Source: Staphylococcus equorum (GTDB lineage: Bacteria; Bacillota; Bacilli; Staphylococcales; Staphylococcaceae). From it: a DNA stretch of 64,000 bases. The notes under the pieces were generated by a model. That model made no database searches. It saw only the letters and a list, made by a program, of their open reading frames with translations, and was not told the DNA's origin. The position numbers and the translations under genes were made by a program. Position 1 is the first letter of the stretch. Every line of letters begins with the position of its first letter. This document shows positions 1 through 9,801 of the stretch, piece after piece. Location: NCBI RefSeq assembly GCF_029531845.1, contig NZ_JAMBPV010000007.1:62001-126000 (forward strand). The letters run 5' to 3'.

Positions 1-13
1 TTAATTTAGACAT
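1..13 (-). CDS. 5' end of an unidentified gene running off the left edge
   Basis: Read on the minus strand, an AGGAGG ribosome binding site is followed by a short spacer and ATG TCT AAA TTA, giving M-S-K-L before the window ends. The strength and spacing of the Shine-Dalgarno make a real start likely. Four residues say nothing about function. Confidence 0.5.
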
Positions 14-129
14 AAAAAGGCCTCCTATACATAGCTTGAGTTGTCATACTCATTCCCTTAATGGTTTACATAAAACAAAGAAAGATTTATGATAAAACAA
101 AATCATAGAGACAGAAAAGAGGGAGCATC

Positions 130-663
130 ATGCATTATAAAAGATATTACCAAGCACCTATCGGACGCATTGCAATAACATCTGACGGAGAGCATATCAC
201 TGGCTTGTGGCTACCCAATCAAACTGATTTTGAATTAAAATATGATGACAAGTTAGTTGAAACAGAACAACTTATTTTTGATAAAGTCGAACGCTGGTTA
301 GACGCATATTTCTCAGGAAATATTCCGGAAATTGATTTTCCTTTAAAAGCGTCAGGAACGGAATTTCGTGAACAAGTCTGGGCAACGCTTTTAGAAATAC
401 CCTACGGCAAAACAGTTACGTATGGAGAAATTGCACGAATAGTAGGAAAAAAAAGAGGTAAAACCCAAATGTCATCACAAGCAGTCGGTGGCGCAGTAGG
501 AAGCAATCCAATCTCAATTATCATTCCATGTCATAGAGTTGTGGGTAAAGATGGTAGCTTAACTGGATATGGTGGTGGCATTGATACCAAAATAGAATTG
601 CTTAAATTAGAAAAAATGGATATGGACGCATTTTATAGACCTAAGCATAGTACGAAGCCTTGA
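130..663 (+). CDS. ogt: Methylated-DNA--protein-cysteine S-methyltransferase
   Basis: A 177-residue suicide repair enzyme that moves the O6-alkyl group from guanine (or O4 of thymine) in DNA to its own cysteine. The active-site motif IIPCHRVVG places the acceptor Cys at 134, followed by His135 and Arg136. The preceding helix-turn-helix region contains the usual PYGKTVTYGEIA stretch at about 91-102. Length is normal for the Ogt type without the Ada regulatory domain. An AGAGGGAGC ribosome binding site precedes the ATG. It stands alone between a minus-strand gene start and the BCCT transporter and seems monocistronic. Confidence 0.95.
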   Translation: MHYKRYYQAPIGRIAITSDGEHITGLWLPNQTDFELKYDDKLVETEQLIFDKVERWLDAYFSGNIPEIDFPLKASGTEFREQVWATLLEIPYGKTVTYGEIARIVGKKRGKTQMSSQAVGGAVGSNPISIIIPCHRVVGKDGSLTGYGGGIDTKIELLKLEKMDMDAFYRPKHSTKP

Positions 664-746
664 AATAGTATGGTTGAGCAACGAATTAAATTTTTTCAAA
701 ACATCACTTAAATACGCTTGTAAGTTGTAAAAAAACTCTAACTAAG

Positions 747-774
747 TTGATAATTTAACTCAGTATGGTATTCT
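747..774 (+). promoter_or_regulatory. Candidate sigma-A promoter of the BCCT transporter gene
   Basis: TTGATA (747-752) and TATTCT (769-774) are separated by 16 bases and lie about 40 bases upstream of the start codon. The match is good but untested. No operator was recognised here. Confidence 0.4.
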
Positions 775-815
775 ATTACACGTCTTTGCTAAAAATTTAA
801 GGGATGGTGAGAATT

Positions 816-2384
816 TTGCCAAAAGAGAAAAAACAATTTTCAAGTGTATTTATATATTCAGCTGCCATCATAGGATTACTTGTTTTGGTTGGCGCAATTT
901 TCCCACAACAATTTGGGAGTATTACAGGAAGTGTGTCTACATGGGTTTCAGATACATTCGGTTGGTATTATATGTTGTTATATACTGTAATATTAGGCTT
1001 TTGCGTGTTTCTAGCATTTAGCCCAATCGGTAAATTAAAGCTAGGTAAGCCTTCTGATAAACCAGAATTTCGTACTGTTTCATGGTTAGCGATGTTATTT
1101 AGTGCAGGTATGGGGATAGGTTTAGTATTTTATGGAGCATCGGAACCTATTTCACATTATTTAGCACCGCCAACAGCAGACGCTGAAACAAAAGCAGCCA
1201 TGTCAGAAGCATTTCAATCATCATTTCTGAACTATGGTGTTCATCCATGGGCGATGTACGGTATTGTTGCCTTGGCACTAGCGTATTCGCAGTTTCGTAA
1301 GGGCGAAAATGGTTTGATTTCAAAAACATTACGTCCTATCCTAGGTGATAAAGTAGATGGGCCTATTGGCACGGTTGTTGATGTGCTAGCAGTCTTTGCA
1401 ACAGTAATTGGCGTTGCAGTTTCTTTAGGCGTAGGTGCCATTCAAATTAATGCTGGTCTTAATTATTTATTTGGTATACCAGCTAACTCATTGGTTCAAG
1501 GTATTATTATAGCAGTGGTTACTGTTTTATTTTTATATAGTGCATGGAGTGGTTTAAGTAAAGGTATTCAATATTTAAGTAATTTAAATATGGTATTAGC
1601 AGGCTTGCTACTCGTAATTGTTTTTATAGTAGGACCAACGCTACTCATTTTAAATATGATGACAAGTGGCACGGGTGACTATTTGAATTCGATTTTATTT
1701 AATACTTTAGACGTTGCACCATTAAGCGAACAAAAGTCAGACTGGTTGCAAACGTGGACAATATATTACTGGGGTTGGTGGATGAGCTGGAGTCCATTCG
1801 TCGGTATATTTATCGCTAGGATTTCAAAAGGCCGTAGTATAAGAGAATTTGTTGTTGCAGTGTTAGGTGTACCAACAGTGATTAGTATCATTTGGTTTAG
1901 TGCCTTTGGTACGACAGGTATTACAGTAGGACAAGAACACGGCGAACTATTTAAATTACCACCTGAGACACAGCTGTTTGGGATCTTTAATGAATTACCC
2001 TTCGGATTTGTCCTATCTATTATTGCGTTAGCACTCATTGCATCATTCTTTATTACCTCGGCAGATTCAGCGACTTATGTATTAGGTATGCAGACCGCAC
2101 ATGGTACGTTAAATCCTTCAGGCTTTGTTAAAATTGTCTGGGGCTTAGCATTAGCAGCTATTGCATATGTCTTATTATTAGCTGGCGGAGATACTGGTTT
2201 AGACGCCTTACAATCTGCTGCTATCATATCAGCACTACCGTTTAGTTTTGTAGTGATATTAATGATGATTGCTTTATATAAAGATGCAAACAAAGAACGG
2301 AAATATTTAGGGCTAACGTTACAACCTAACAAAGAGCGATACGAAGCATACACTCGTAAGATTGAACAAGAACAACAAAAATAA
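816..2384 (+). CDS. BCCT-family betaine/carnitine/choline transporter
   Basis: A sodium- or proton-coupled transporter of quaternary ammonium osmolytes in the membrane. It has about twelve hydrophobic segments and the tryptophan-rich family signature WGWWMSWSPFVG near residue 316, followed by RISKGRSIREF. The early GMGIGLVFYGASEP motif is also typical. I place the start at TTG 816 (522 residues) because GGTGA lies five bases upstream of it. The in-frame ATG at 804 falls inside this ribosome binding site and has none of its own. It resembles staphylococcal OpuD- and CudT-type proteins; the substrate (glycine betaine, choline or carnitine) cannot be settled from sequence. Confidence 0.9.
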   Translation: MPKEKKQFSSVFIYSAAIIGLLVLVGAIFPQQFGSITGSVSTWVSDTFGWYYMLLYTVILGFCVFLAFSPIGKLKLGKPSDKPEFRTVSWLAMLFSAGMGIGLVFYGASEPISHYLAPPTADAETKAAMSEAFQSSFLNYGVHPWAMYGIVALALAYSQFRKGENGLISKTLRPILGDKVDGPIGTVVDVLAVFATVIGVAVSLGVGAIQINAGLNYLFGIPANSLVQGIIIAVVTVLFLYSAWSGLSKGIQYLSNLNMVLAGLLLVIVFIVGPTLLILNMMTSGTGDYLNSILFNTLDVAPLSEQKSDWLQTWTIYYWGWWMSWSPFVGIFIARISKGRSIREFVVAVLGVPTVISIIWFSAFGTTGITVGQEHGELFKLPPETQLFGIFNELPFGFVLSIIALALIASFFITSADSATYVLGMQTAHGTLNPSGFVKIVWGLALAAIAYVLLLAGGDTGLDALQSAAIISALPFSFVVILMMIALYKDANKERKYLGLTLQPNKERYEAYTRKIEQEQQK

Positions 2385-2410
2385 GTACGTTATAAAATAA
2401 TAAGTACATA

Positions 2411-2457
2411 AAACAGAGGAGATACAGTCGTAAATTGACAAATATCTCCTCTGTTTT
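2411..2457 (+). terminator. Rho-independent terminator of the BCCT gene
   Basis: ACAGAGGAGATA and TATCTCCTCTGT form a 12-bp stem ending in TTTT, 27 bases after the transporter stop codon. Confidence 0.8.
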
Positions 2458-2475
2458 AGTTTGTTGAGTAAAAAG

Positions 2476-2511
2476 AAAAGCACATTCATTTTCACGAATG
2501 TGCTTTTTATA
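2476..2511. terminator. Second hairpin, probably terminating mvaS from the other side
   Basis: AAAAGCACATTC pairs with GAATGTGCTTTT. A-runs on the left and T-runs on the right make it usable on both strands. It lies between two convergent genes. Confidence 0.7.
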
Positions 2512-2627
2512 TACATAAATTTATTAAATTCAGTAAAGACTTCCTAGCACATGATTTAAATGCATAAGCTAAGTATGGTAATTTAAATTATGCATCTTAA
2601 CCATGATACGATTAAGTGATTTCAGAT

Positions 2628-3797
2628 TTAATTTAAGGTATTATAATTACGGATATGATCATTAATACTTTCAAGATAGAAAATATTCTTTTGCTCATCT
2701 GCTAATTCAGTTTCGTGATCGAATTCTAAATTATCAAAACGTTTGAAGAATGATTCATATGTTTCAACTGAAACTTCAGTACGATTGTTTAAAAGGTCTT
2801 TATGTCCTTGAATATCCAGTGCATCTTGATAGCCTTTTACAATTTTACCGCTAAAGAATTCGCCCACAGAACCAGAGCCATAACTGAATAGCCCGATTGC
2901 ATCATCTGCAGAAAGGTCATGTGTTTCTAACAATGAAATCAAACTCAAGTATAGAGAGCCAGTATAGATGTTACCTACATAACGATTATAATATGTAGCA
3001 TCTTCATAACCAGAAGTTAAGCGCGCTTTTGTTTGTTCATCAACAGAATCTGTTAAAATTGAATCAAGTGCTTTTTTACCCATTTTAGTAAATGGCACGT
3101 GGAAACATAATGATTTAAAATTATCTAATGTTTTGTTGTAGCGACGAGCATATTCATTCCAGCTTTCTTGGAACGAGTGAATGTAAGCATCTTTTGATAA
3201 TGCGCCATCAACGAGAGGATAAGGTTGTCCACTTGGACGCCAAAAATCATAGACATCTTCAGTGAATGCGACTGCGTCATCATTTAGTTCAAGAATACGT
3301 GGGTTTTGTGATATTATCATAGCAACTGCTCCTGCACCTTGTGTAGGTTCGCCACCAGAGTTTAAACCGTAACGTGCAGTATCACTAGCGATAACTAATA
3401 CTTTTTCATCTGGACGTTGTGCTAAATAATCTTTAGCTAATTGAATTGCTGGTGTTGCAGCATAGCAAGCTTCTTTCATTTCAATACAACGTGCAAATGG
3501 TTGAATGCCAAGCAAGTTATGTATTTGTACTGCTGAAGCTTTGGCAGAATCAATTGCAGATTCTGTTGCAACGATAACCATACTGATTTGTTTTTTATCT
3601 TCATCAGTAATGATGTCTTTTGCGGCATTTGCGCCCATTGTAACAATATCTTGGCTTACTGGACTAACTGCCATTTCATATTGGCCAATGCCAAGTAGAA
3701 ATTTATTTGGGTCAACTTGGCGTGATTCTGCAAGTTTAGCCATGTCTACATAAAATCTTGGAACGTAAAAATTAATTTGATCAATACCAATTGTCAT
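2628..3797 (-). CDS. mvaS: Hydroxymethylglutaryl-CoA synthase
   Basis: Condenses acetyl-CoA with acetoacetyl-CoA to HMG-CoA, the second step of the mevalonate route to isopentenyl diphosphate. The protein has 389 residues from ATG 3797, and the catalytic triad Glu79, Cys111 ([10 protein letters not shown]) and His233 (CFHVPF) sits at the same positions as in the S. aureus enzyme as I know it. A GTG at 3812 is in frame but lies inside the AAAGGTG ribosome binding site, so I use ATG 3797. It is divergent from the thiolase-mvaA pair, with about 107 bases between the starts for both promoters. Confidence 0.97.
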   Translation of the reverse strand: MTIGIDQINFYVPRFYVDMAKLAESRQVDPNKFLLGIGQYEMAVSPVSQDIVTMGANAAKDIITDEDKKQISMVIVATESAIDSAKASAVQIHNLLGIQPFARCIEMKEACYAATPAIQLAKDYLAQRPDEKVLVIASDTARYGLNSGGEPTQGAGAVAMIISQNPRILELNDDAVAFTEDVYDFWRPSGQPYPLVDGALSKDAYIHSFQESWNEYARRYNKTLDNFKSLCFHVPFTKMGKKALDSILTDSVDEQTKARLTSGYEDATYYNRYVGNIYTGSLYLSLISLLETHDLSADDAIGLFSYGSGSVGEFFSGKIVKGYQDALDIQGHKDLLNNRTEVSVETYESFFKRFDNLEFDHETELADEQKNIFYLESINDHIRNYNTLN

Positions 3798-3904
3798 AAA
3801 GCGTATCGACACCTTTCTATATATAAATAAGCACCTGTATCATACCAAATCACGCTTATAAAATACAATGATTTAAAATTAACTGTAAATAAAGGAGATT
3901 GAAA

Positions 3905-5059
3905 ATGAATAAAATAGCAATCGTAAGTGCAAAACGTACACCAATTGGAAGATTTAAAGGGAAATTAAGTAATTATTCAGCAGTTGAACTCGGAAAGAAA
4001 ACATTAAAAGCAGCAATAGAAGCAATTAAATTAGATCCAAATACAATAGATCAAGTCATTTATGGCAATGTCTTACAAAGTGGAAGTGGACAAAACCCAG
4101 CGCGTCAAATTAGTATCAACGCAGGTGTGCCGAATACGACGCCAGCTATGACGATTAATGAAGTTTGTGGATCAGGACTAAAATCAATAATTCTCGGTAA
4201 ACAAGCGATCCAATTGGGAGAAGCGAAAGTAGTTGCAGTTGGTGGCGTAGAAAGTATGACGAACGCACCACAACTTATTTTAAAAGAAGGAGAATCACCT
4301 GTACAAAGCTTTATGCATGACGGTCTAACAGATGCCTTTTCAAATGTGCCAATGGGCATTACAGCGGAAAAAATAGCTGAGAAATACGATGTGACACGTG
4401 ATCAACAAGACCAATTTGCAAATGATTCTCATCAAAAAGCACATCAAGCAACTGAAGCGGGAAAATTCGATAATGAAATTGTACCGTTAAAAGACGTGGA
4501 TGGTGAATGGATGACTAGTGATGAAGGTATACGAGGTAATACGAGTATAGAAAAGCTTGCAACTTTAAAAACAATTTTCAAAGAAAATGGCACAGTTACT
4601 GGCGGCAACGCTTCTAGTATTAATGATGGTGGTTCAACGATTATCTTAATGGACGCAGCTTATGCAAAAGAACAAGGTTTTGAAATTTTAGCGCTTCTAG
4701 GAGAACATGCTGAAATAGGTTGTGATCCTGATTATATGGGTTATGCACCTTACCACGCGGTTACAAAATTATTAGATAAGACAGGTAAACATATTGATAA
4801 CGTAGATGTTGTTGAAATGACTGAAGCATTTGCTTCACAAAGTATTCCTGTTCGAGATAATTTAGGTATAGCTGAAGAGAAACTCAATTTATATGGGGGT
4901 GCGATTGCATTAGGGCACCCAATCGGTGCAACTGGTACACGTTTAGTAACGACACTTGTAAATGTATTGTCTCAAGAGGGCAAACAAAGTGGCATCGCTA
5001 CTGCTTGTATTGGCGGCGGCTTAGGTATAGCCCTAGAAATTGAAAAGGAGAATAAATAA
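3905..5059 (+). CDS. mvaC: Acetyl-CoA C-acetyltransferase (acetoacetyl-CoA thiolase)
   Basis: Forms acetoacetyl-CoA from two acetyl-CoA, the first mevalonate step. The 384-residue protein has the nucleophile Cys88 in NEVCGSG, the His motif GHPIGATG near the C terminus, and the second active Cys in the terminal CIGGGLG. The ATG at 3905 is spaced seven bases from AGGAG, whereas the in-frame TTG at 3899 touches it. The stop codon overlaps the mvaA start (TAATG), so the two are translationally coupled. The position beside mvaS and mvaA supports a mevalonate role over fatty-acid oxidation. Confidence 0.93.
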   Translation: MNKIAIVSAKRTPIGRFKGKLSNYSAVELGKKTLKAAIEAIKLDPNTIDQVIYGNVLQSGSGQNPARQISINAGVPNTTPAMTINEVCGSGLKSIILGKQAIQLGEAKVVAVGGVESMTNAPQLILKEGESPVQSFMHDGLTDAFSNVPMGITAEKIAEKYDVTRDQQDQFANDSHQKAHQATEAGKFDNEIVPLKDVDGEWMTSDEGIRGNTSIEKLATLKTIFKENGTVTGGNASSINDGGSTIILMDAAYAKEQGFEILALLGEHAEIGCDPDYMGYAPYHAVTKLLDKTGKHIDNVDVVEMTEAFASQSIPVRDNLGIAEEKLNLYGGAIALGHPIGATGTRLVTTLVNVLSQEGKQSGIATACIGGGLGIALEIEKENK

Positions 5060-6339
5060 TGGAAGCGTTAGATAAGTCATTTCGTCATTTATCTCGTGAA
5101 GAGAAATTAGAGCAACTTGTTCAAAAAGGTTGGTTGAGCAATGAGAATAAAGCGGTGTTGTTAAATAATCCACTTATTCCAGAAGAGATTGCGAATAGCC
5201 TGATTGAAAATGTAATTGGTCAAGGTTCATTACCTGTAGGATTGCTACCAGAAATTATTGTTAATCAAAAAGCATACGTCGTGCCAATGATGGTAGAAGA
5301 ACCTTCAGTCGTTGCGGCTGCAAGCTATGGTGCTAAACTTGTCAATCAAACAGGCGGTTTCAAAGTGGTATCTAGTGAGCGTTTAATGATTGGTCAAATC
5401 GTATTTGATGGCGTAAATGACACACAGGCACTTGCGCAAAAAATTAATCAGCTTGAACCACAAATTAAACAAATTGCTGACGAAGTATACCCTTCAATAA
5501 TAGAAAGAGACGGGGGCTACCGTCGTATAGAAATAGATACGTTTTCAGCAGAAGGCTTATTGTCATTAAAAGTATTTGTGGATACAAAAGATGCTATGGG
5601 TGCGAACATGCTGAATACGATTCTAGAAGGTATTACAGCGTATTTGAAAAATGAATTAGACAATATTGATATCTTAATGAGTATTTTATCTAACCATGCG
5701 ACAGCGTCTGTAGTTAAAGTACAAGGTGAAATAGAGGTTTCCACTTTATCCAAAGGTGGCCGTGCTGGACAAGAGGTAGCGAAACGTATGGAACGTGCTT
5801 CTATATTAGCTCAAGTAGACATTCACCGTGCAGCGACGCATAATAAAGGTGTAATGAATGGCATCCATGCAGTTGTCTTAGCAACAGGTAATGATACACG
5901 TGGTGCTGAAGCAACTGCACATGCATATGCAAGTAAAGATGGGCAGTATCGGGGCTTAGCAACATGGCATTATGATGAGCAACGCCAGTTATTAGTTGGT
6001 ACAATTGAAGTTCCTATGACATTAGCGACAGTCGGTGGCGGTACAAAAGTATTACCAATCGCTAAAACAGCACTAGATTTAATGAAAGTAGACTCTGCTG
6101 AACAACTTGGACATGTAGTTGCTGCTGTTGGCTTGGCACAAAACTTTGCAGCTTGCCGTGCATTAGTATCAGAAGGTATCCAAAAAGGACATATGAGCTT
6201 ACAATACAAATCCTTAGCTATTGTCGTGGGCGCAGAAGGCAAAGAAATCGCCCAAGTCGCAGATATGTTGAAAGATGAACCAAGAGCTAATACGGCTACA
6301 GCACAACAATTGCTAGACCAATTAAGAGAGAACAAATAG
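5059..6339 (+). CDS. mvaA: Hydroxymethylglutaryl-CoA reductase, class II
   Basis: Reduces HMG-CoA to mevalonate with two NAD(P)H, the committed step of isoprenoid supply for bactoprenol and menaquinone. At 426 residues it has class II length. It shows the ENVIGQGSLPVGL substrate motif from residue 50, the HNKGVMNGI lysine segment, TGNDTR (catalytic Asp), and the mobile C-terminal flap with GHMSLQ. It starts on the last base of the thiolase stop, with AAAGGAG just upstream. Together with mvaS across the divergent promoter, this gives the complete acetyl-CoA to mevalonate segment. Confidence 0.97.
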   Translation: MEALDKSFRHLSREEKLEQLVQKGWLSNENKAVLLNNPLIPEEIANSLIENVIGQGSLPVGLLPEIIVNQKAYVVPMMVEEPSVVAAASYGAKLVNQTGGFKVVSSERLMIGQIVFDGVNDTQALAQKINQLEPQIKQIADEVYPSIIERDGGYRRIEIDTFSAEGLLSLKVFVDTKDAMGANMLNTILEGITAYLKNELDNIDILMSILSNHATASVVKVQGEIEVSTLSKGGRAGQEVAKRMERASILAQVDIHRAATHNKGVMNGIHAVVLATGNDTRGAEATAHAYASKDGQYRGLATWHYDEQRQLLVGTIEVPMTLATVGGGTKVLPIAKTALDLMKVDSAEQLGHVVAAVGLAQNFAACRALVSEGIQKGHMSLQYKSLAIVVGAEGKEIAQVADMLKDEPRANTATAQQLLDQLRENK

Positions 6340-6414
6340 CAGTAGTCTATATAAAGTACTTTCAATGTCAAAGAGACCATTGAATCATGACTGAATATGA
6401 TGAAGCGGACTATG

Positions 6415-6565
6415 TTGGCAGTGTTTTTGTGTATGCTTGCGCAAATGTAATTTCGACTTTAATTTATATTTCATCCTTACTTGCCTAGGATATAGTCTCA
6501 GCCTGTAGCCTTGGGCTTGTACATTATTAACAAGTCAGTAGTCGACCCAAATCACTGCCATTTTT
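6415..6565 (+). repeat. Structured intergenic repeat, copy 1 (long form)
   Basis: One of four related elements, at 6415, 22761, 39691 and 48685. Terminal arms TGGCAGTG (6416-6423) and CACTGCCA (6553-6560) are perfectly complementary. The conserved interior reads CAGCCTGTAG then GGGCTTGTAC, and ends in AGTCGACCCAAATCACTGCCA-like sequence. This copy has about 45 extra bases after the left arm compared with the others. It fills most of the 377-base gap between mvaA and drp35. No other signal is visible in that gap. Confidence 0.75.
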
Positions 6566-6716
6566 TAAAGTGTTGAGTCTGGGCCATAAATACATGTGTC
6601 AGACTCAATTGTTATATCGCTATTTCTATTATGCAATTCTACAGTTATGATTTTATTTTAAGAAAATACTGTCATATACTTGTTATATAAGGAAAAGTAG
6701 AAAAGGGGTATGAATA

Positions 6717-7691
6717 ATGAAAAATAACGACATTCCAGCATTATCGTATAAAGGGAATGCAAATACTGCTGTGCCTATACTTGCACATGAAGCACAGATT
6801 CAAACGGTTACGGCAGAGCAGTGGTTAAAAATTTCTGACAAAGGTTTACAACTTGAAGGGCTATGCTTTGATAAAGATGGGGATTTACTTTTATGCGAAG
6901 TATTTGGAGGCACAGTCTTTCATGTAGCTTTGCCAGAGAAAAAAGTCACAACACTATTTCAATCACAAAAACAAAATCCAGCAGCAGTTAAAATACATAA
7001 AGATGGAAGACTTTTTGTTTGTTATTTAGGGGATTTTGAAAGCTCAGGAGGCATCTTCGCAGTAAATTCAAAAGGTGAACAAGAAGATCCAATTGTTTCA
7101 GATATTGAGACTGAATATTGCGTTGACGATTTAGTGTTTGATAGCAAGGGTGGATTTTATTTTACAGATTTCCGTGGTTATTCTACAAACCCTAAAGGTG
7201 GCGTATACTATGTGTCACCAGACTATAAAACGATTACACCTGTCATTCAAAATCTTGCTGTCGCTAATGGCGTAGCCTTAAGCACTGATGAAAAAACATT
7301 GTGGGTTACAGAGACAAATGCAAATCGATTACATCGTATAGATTTATTGGATGATGGTGTTACGATTGCTCCATTTGGCGCCTCTATTCCTTATCACTTT
7401 ACAGGACATGAAGGTCCTGACTCTTGTTGCATTGATAGTGATGACAACCTTTATGTTGCAATGTATGGACAAGGAAGGGTACTTGTTTTTAATAAAAAAG
7501 GTTATCCGATTGGTCAAATTTTGATACCTGGACGTGATCAAGGTCACATGTTGAGATCGACTCATCCTGCCTTTATTCCTGGAACAGATCAATTAATTAT
7601 TAGTGCGAACGATATAGAAATGGGTGGCGATTCTTGGTTATTTACTGCTAAAGGTTTTGCTAAAGGCCATCATAGTTATCAATTTCATTAA
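6717..7691 (+). CDS. drp35: Drp35-type lactonase (SMP-30/gluconolactonase family)
   Basis: A 324-residue six-bladed beta-propeller lactonase, calcium dependent in the S. aureus homologue and induced there by cell-wall antibiotics and detergents. Long stretches such as [49 protein letters not shown] and [13 protein letters not shown] match what I recall of S. aureus Drp35. Acidic and Asn residues in these blades form the metal site. AAAAGGGG lies eight bases before the ATG. It is cytoplasmic, with no signal peptide. Monocistronic, with its own terminator. The physiological lactone is unknown. Confidence 0.93.
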   Translation: MKNNDIPALSYKGNANTAVPILAHEAQIQTVTAEQWLKISDKGLQLEGLCFDKDGDLLLCEVFGGTVFHVALPEKKVTTLFQSQKQNPAAVKIHKDGRLFVCYLGDFESSGGIFAVNSKGEQEDPIVSDIETEYCVDDLVFDSKGGFYFTDFRGYSTNPKGGVYYVSPDYKTITPVIQNLAVANGVALSTDEKTLWVTETNANRLHRIDLLDDGVTIAPFGASIPYHFTGHEGPDSCCIDSDDNLYVAMYGQGRVLVFNKKGYPIGQILIPGRDQGHMLRSTHPAFIPGTDQLIISANDIEMGGDSWLFTAKGFAKGHHSYQFH

Positions 7692-7711
7692 TTTTCAACT
7701 GAATAAGCAGA

Positions 7712-7757
7712 TATAGAAAAAATGTAACTTCGACTCGGAGTTACATTTTTTCTATAT
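7712..7757. terminator. Terminator after drp35
   Basis: AGAAAAAATGTAACT and AGTTACATTTTTTCT form a perfect 15-bp stem with a nine-base loop. The A-run and T-run make it bidirectional in form. Confidence 0.85.
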
Positions 7758-7984
7758 TAATGTTCTTAGTACGTAGTAATTCCCTTTAAAAAAAACGGGA
7801 AATATGATGTGGCGTATTATTTTATAAAAAAGCGAGTTGTAAAAAATAGTGGTCTATGTGTATAAAAAAAGTGGTTTGGATGGTGTAAAATAACTACAAA
7901 TGTGATAATAACTACCTTTAAATAATAAATACGCTGTTGAAAGCGAATAAAAAGTTAAGTATGATATAAAATAACAAAGGGGAG

Positions 7985-9454
7985 GTGCCTACTATTTTTA
8001 ATAAGAAAACTAAAAATAATGGCGAAAAGATTAGGACAAAGAAAGAATTAGGACTTACGTCTGCTTTAATTACTTTAATCATTATGATAACTTCAATGTT
8101 ATTTACGGTAGCTGTGCTTGAGAAAGAGCCTCATATACCATTAATGATTGGCACGGCAGTTGCGATTATTATAACCATGCTACATGGATACGCGTTTAGT
8201 GAAGTAGAAGAAATGATGTATAAGGGGATTCGACATGCATTACCTGCTATTGTAATCATTATTCTCGTAGGTTTAGTTATTGGGTCGTGGATAGGTAGTG
8301 GTGTAGTAGCTACTATGATTTATTACGGGCTGCAATTAATTGATCCAAGATATTTTTTAGTCGTAGTAATTGTGCTATGTGGTGTTGTTGCATTGGCTAT
8401 AGGTAGTAGTTGGTCTACGATGGCGACAGTAGGGGTAGCATCTATGGGTATTGGCCTGAGCATGGGTATTTCGCCAGGTATGGTTGCAGGCGCAGTCATC
8501 TGTGGAGCTTACTTTGGAGATAAAATGAGCCCATTATCTGATACGACAAATTTAGCTTCTGGTTTGTCTGGTGTTAATTTATTTGAACATATTCAACACA
8601 TGTTTTTTACAACGATACCAGCTTTGGTAATATCACTAGTTGCATTTTTCTTTATAGGTATACGTTTTGGTGATAAAAATTTTGATACCAAAAATATAGA
8701 TGAAATACTGAGTACGATGCAAGATAGTTTTGTGATTACACCGTGGTTATTAATAGTACCATTAGCAGTCATCGCACTTGTAGTAGTCAAAGTACCAGCA
8801 ATACCAGCGATTTGCGTAGGTATTATATTAGGATTTTTCGCGCAACTGTTTATACAAGGCGACTCGATTGTAGATGGATTAACAGCGTTACAAACAGGTT
8901 ATACGATTGAATCTGGCAATGAACTGGTTGATGAATTATTTAACCGTGGTGGTTTAGAATCGATGTTCTATACGATTTCACTTACACTAGTTGCAATGAC
9001 ATTTGGTGGTGTGCTTGAATATTCAGGCATGTTAACTGCATTAATTTCGGTTATTTTAAAATTTGCTAAATCTACAGGATCATTAATTGCATCTGTTATA
9101 GTGTCATGTATTGGTACAAACTTTACATGTTCCGAACAATACATATCAATTATCGTCCCATCCAGAATGTACGCAGGGGCATTTAAAAAGAAAAATTTAC
9201 ATGCTAAAAACTTATCCAGAGCTTTAGAAGATGGCGGTACATTAACGTCTGTGTTTGTACCATGGAATACTTGTGGTGTATTTATTGCTTCGACATTAGG
9301 TGTGTCTGTTATAGAATATGCGCCTTATGCAATTTTAAATTATACAGTACCAGTCATATCTATTATATTTGGGTATATAGGTTTTAAAATAATAGGATTG
9401 AGCGAAGAAGAAATAGAACAAAATAAACAAGAAGAAGAAGCGAACTTAACATAA
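7985..9454 (+). CDS. nhaC: NhaC-family Na+/H+ antiporter
   Basis: An integral membrane antiporter of 489 residues with about eleven to twelve hydrophobic segments. The family motif GDKMSPLSDTTNLASG is at about 178-193, and a conserved TNFTCSEQY lies in the second half. The family includes Na+/H+ exchangers and MleN-type malate/lactate antiporters, so the exact exchange is not fixed. The GTG at 7985 overlaps the AAAGGGGAGG ribosome binding site; see the findings for the start problem. Bracketed by terminators, so probably transcribed alone. Confidence 0.88.
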   Translation: MPTIFNKKTKNNGEKIRTKKELGLTSALITLIIMITSMLFTVAVLEKEPHIPLMIGTAVAIIITMLHGYAFSEVEEMMYKGIRHALPAIVIIILVGLVIGSWIGSGVVATMIYYGLQLIDPRYFLVVVIVLCGVVALAIGSSWSTMATVGVASMGIGLSMGISPGMVAGAVICGAYFGDKMSPLSDTTNLASGLSGVNLFEHIQHMFFTTIPALVISLVAFFFIGIRFGDKNFDTKNIDEILSTMQDSFVITPWLLIVPLAVIALVVVKVPAIPAICVGIILGFFAQLFIQGDSIVDGLTALQTGYTIESGNELVDELFNRGGLESMFYTISLTLVAMTFGGVLEYSGMLTALISVILKFAKSTGSLIASVIVSCIGTNFTCSEQYISIIVPSRMYAGAFKKKNLHAKNLSRALEDGGTLTSVFVPWNTCGVFIASTLGVSVIEYAPYAILNYTVPVISIIFGYIGFKIIGLSEEEIEQNKQEEEANLT

Positions 9455-9605
9455 TACAGCATTGTGATTTAAAATCAGTAAACACGTTGATTTGTAGCAG
9501 TGGTATTTAAGATAAATCTAGCAAGCTAAATAATATAATATGAACAAAGCGTTTGGACATATATTTCAGATTAATTAAAATTGTCGGAATATATCGAAAA
9601 ATGAC

Positions 9606-9655
9606 ATGCACTCCAAAGTTGAATACAATTTCAATTTTTGGGAGTGCATTTTTTA
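9606..9655 (+). terminator. Terminator after nhaC
   Basis: ATGCACTCC and GGAGTGCAT pair around a 26-base loop, followed by TTTTTTAT. The remainder of the 347-base interval between nhaC and cidR is AT-rich; I see no gene in it. Confidence 0.75.
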
Positions 9656-9801
9656 TGTGTATTTGGTTTGCTTTTTGATAGGGATTTTAAAGAAATAAGA
9701 GTCTGTGTGTTAACGTTTTTGTAATGAGTTAATATTGAAATATTAAAATTTAAACGTATACTTGAAAGTATTAATTATGTTTCAAGTAGAGGAGAACGTG
9801 C

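Noticed and set aside
5970..6380. A 136-codon minus-strand frame inside mvaA
   Set aside because: It is antisense to a clear HMG-CoA reductase, has no ribosome binding site and reads as unlikely protein.
7929..7946. cre-like TGAAAGCGAATAAA upstream of nhaC
   Set aside because: It has two mismatches at conserved positions in an AT-rich region and is likely to be chance.
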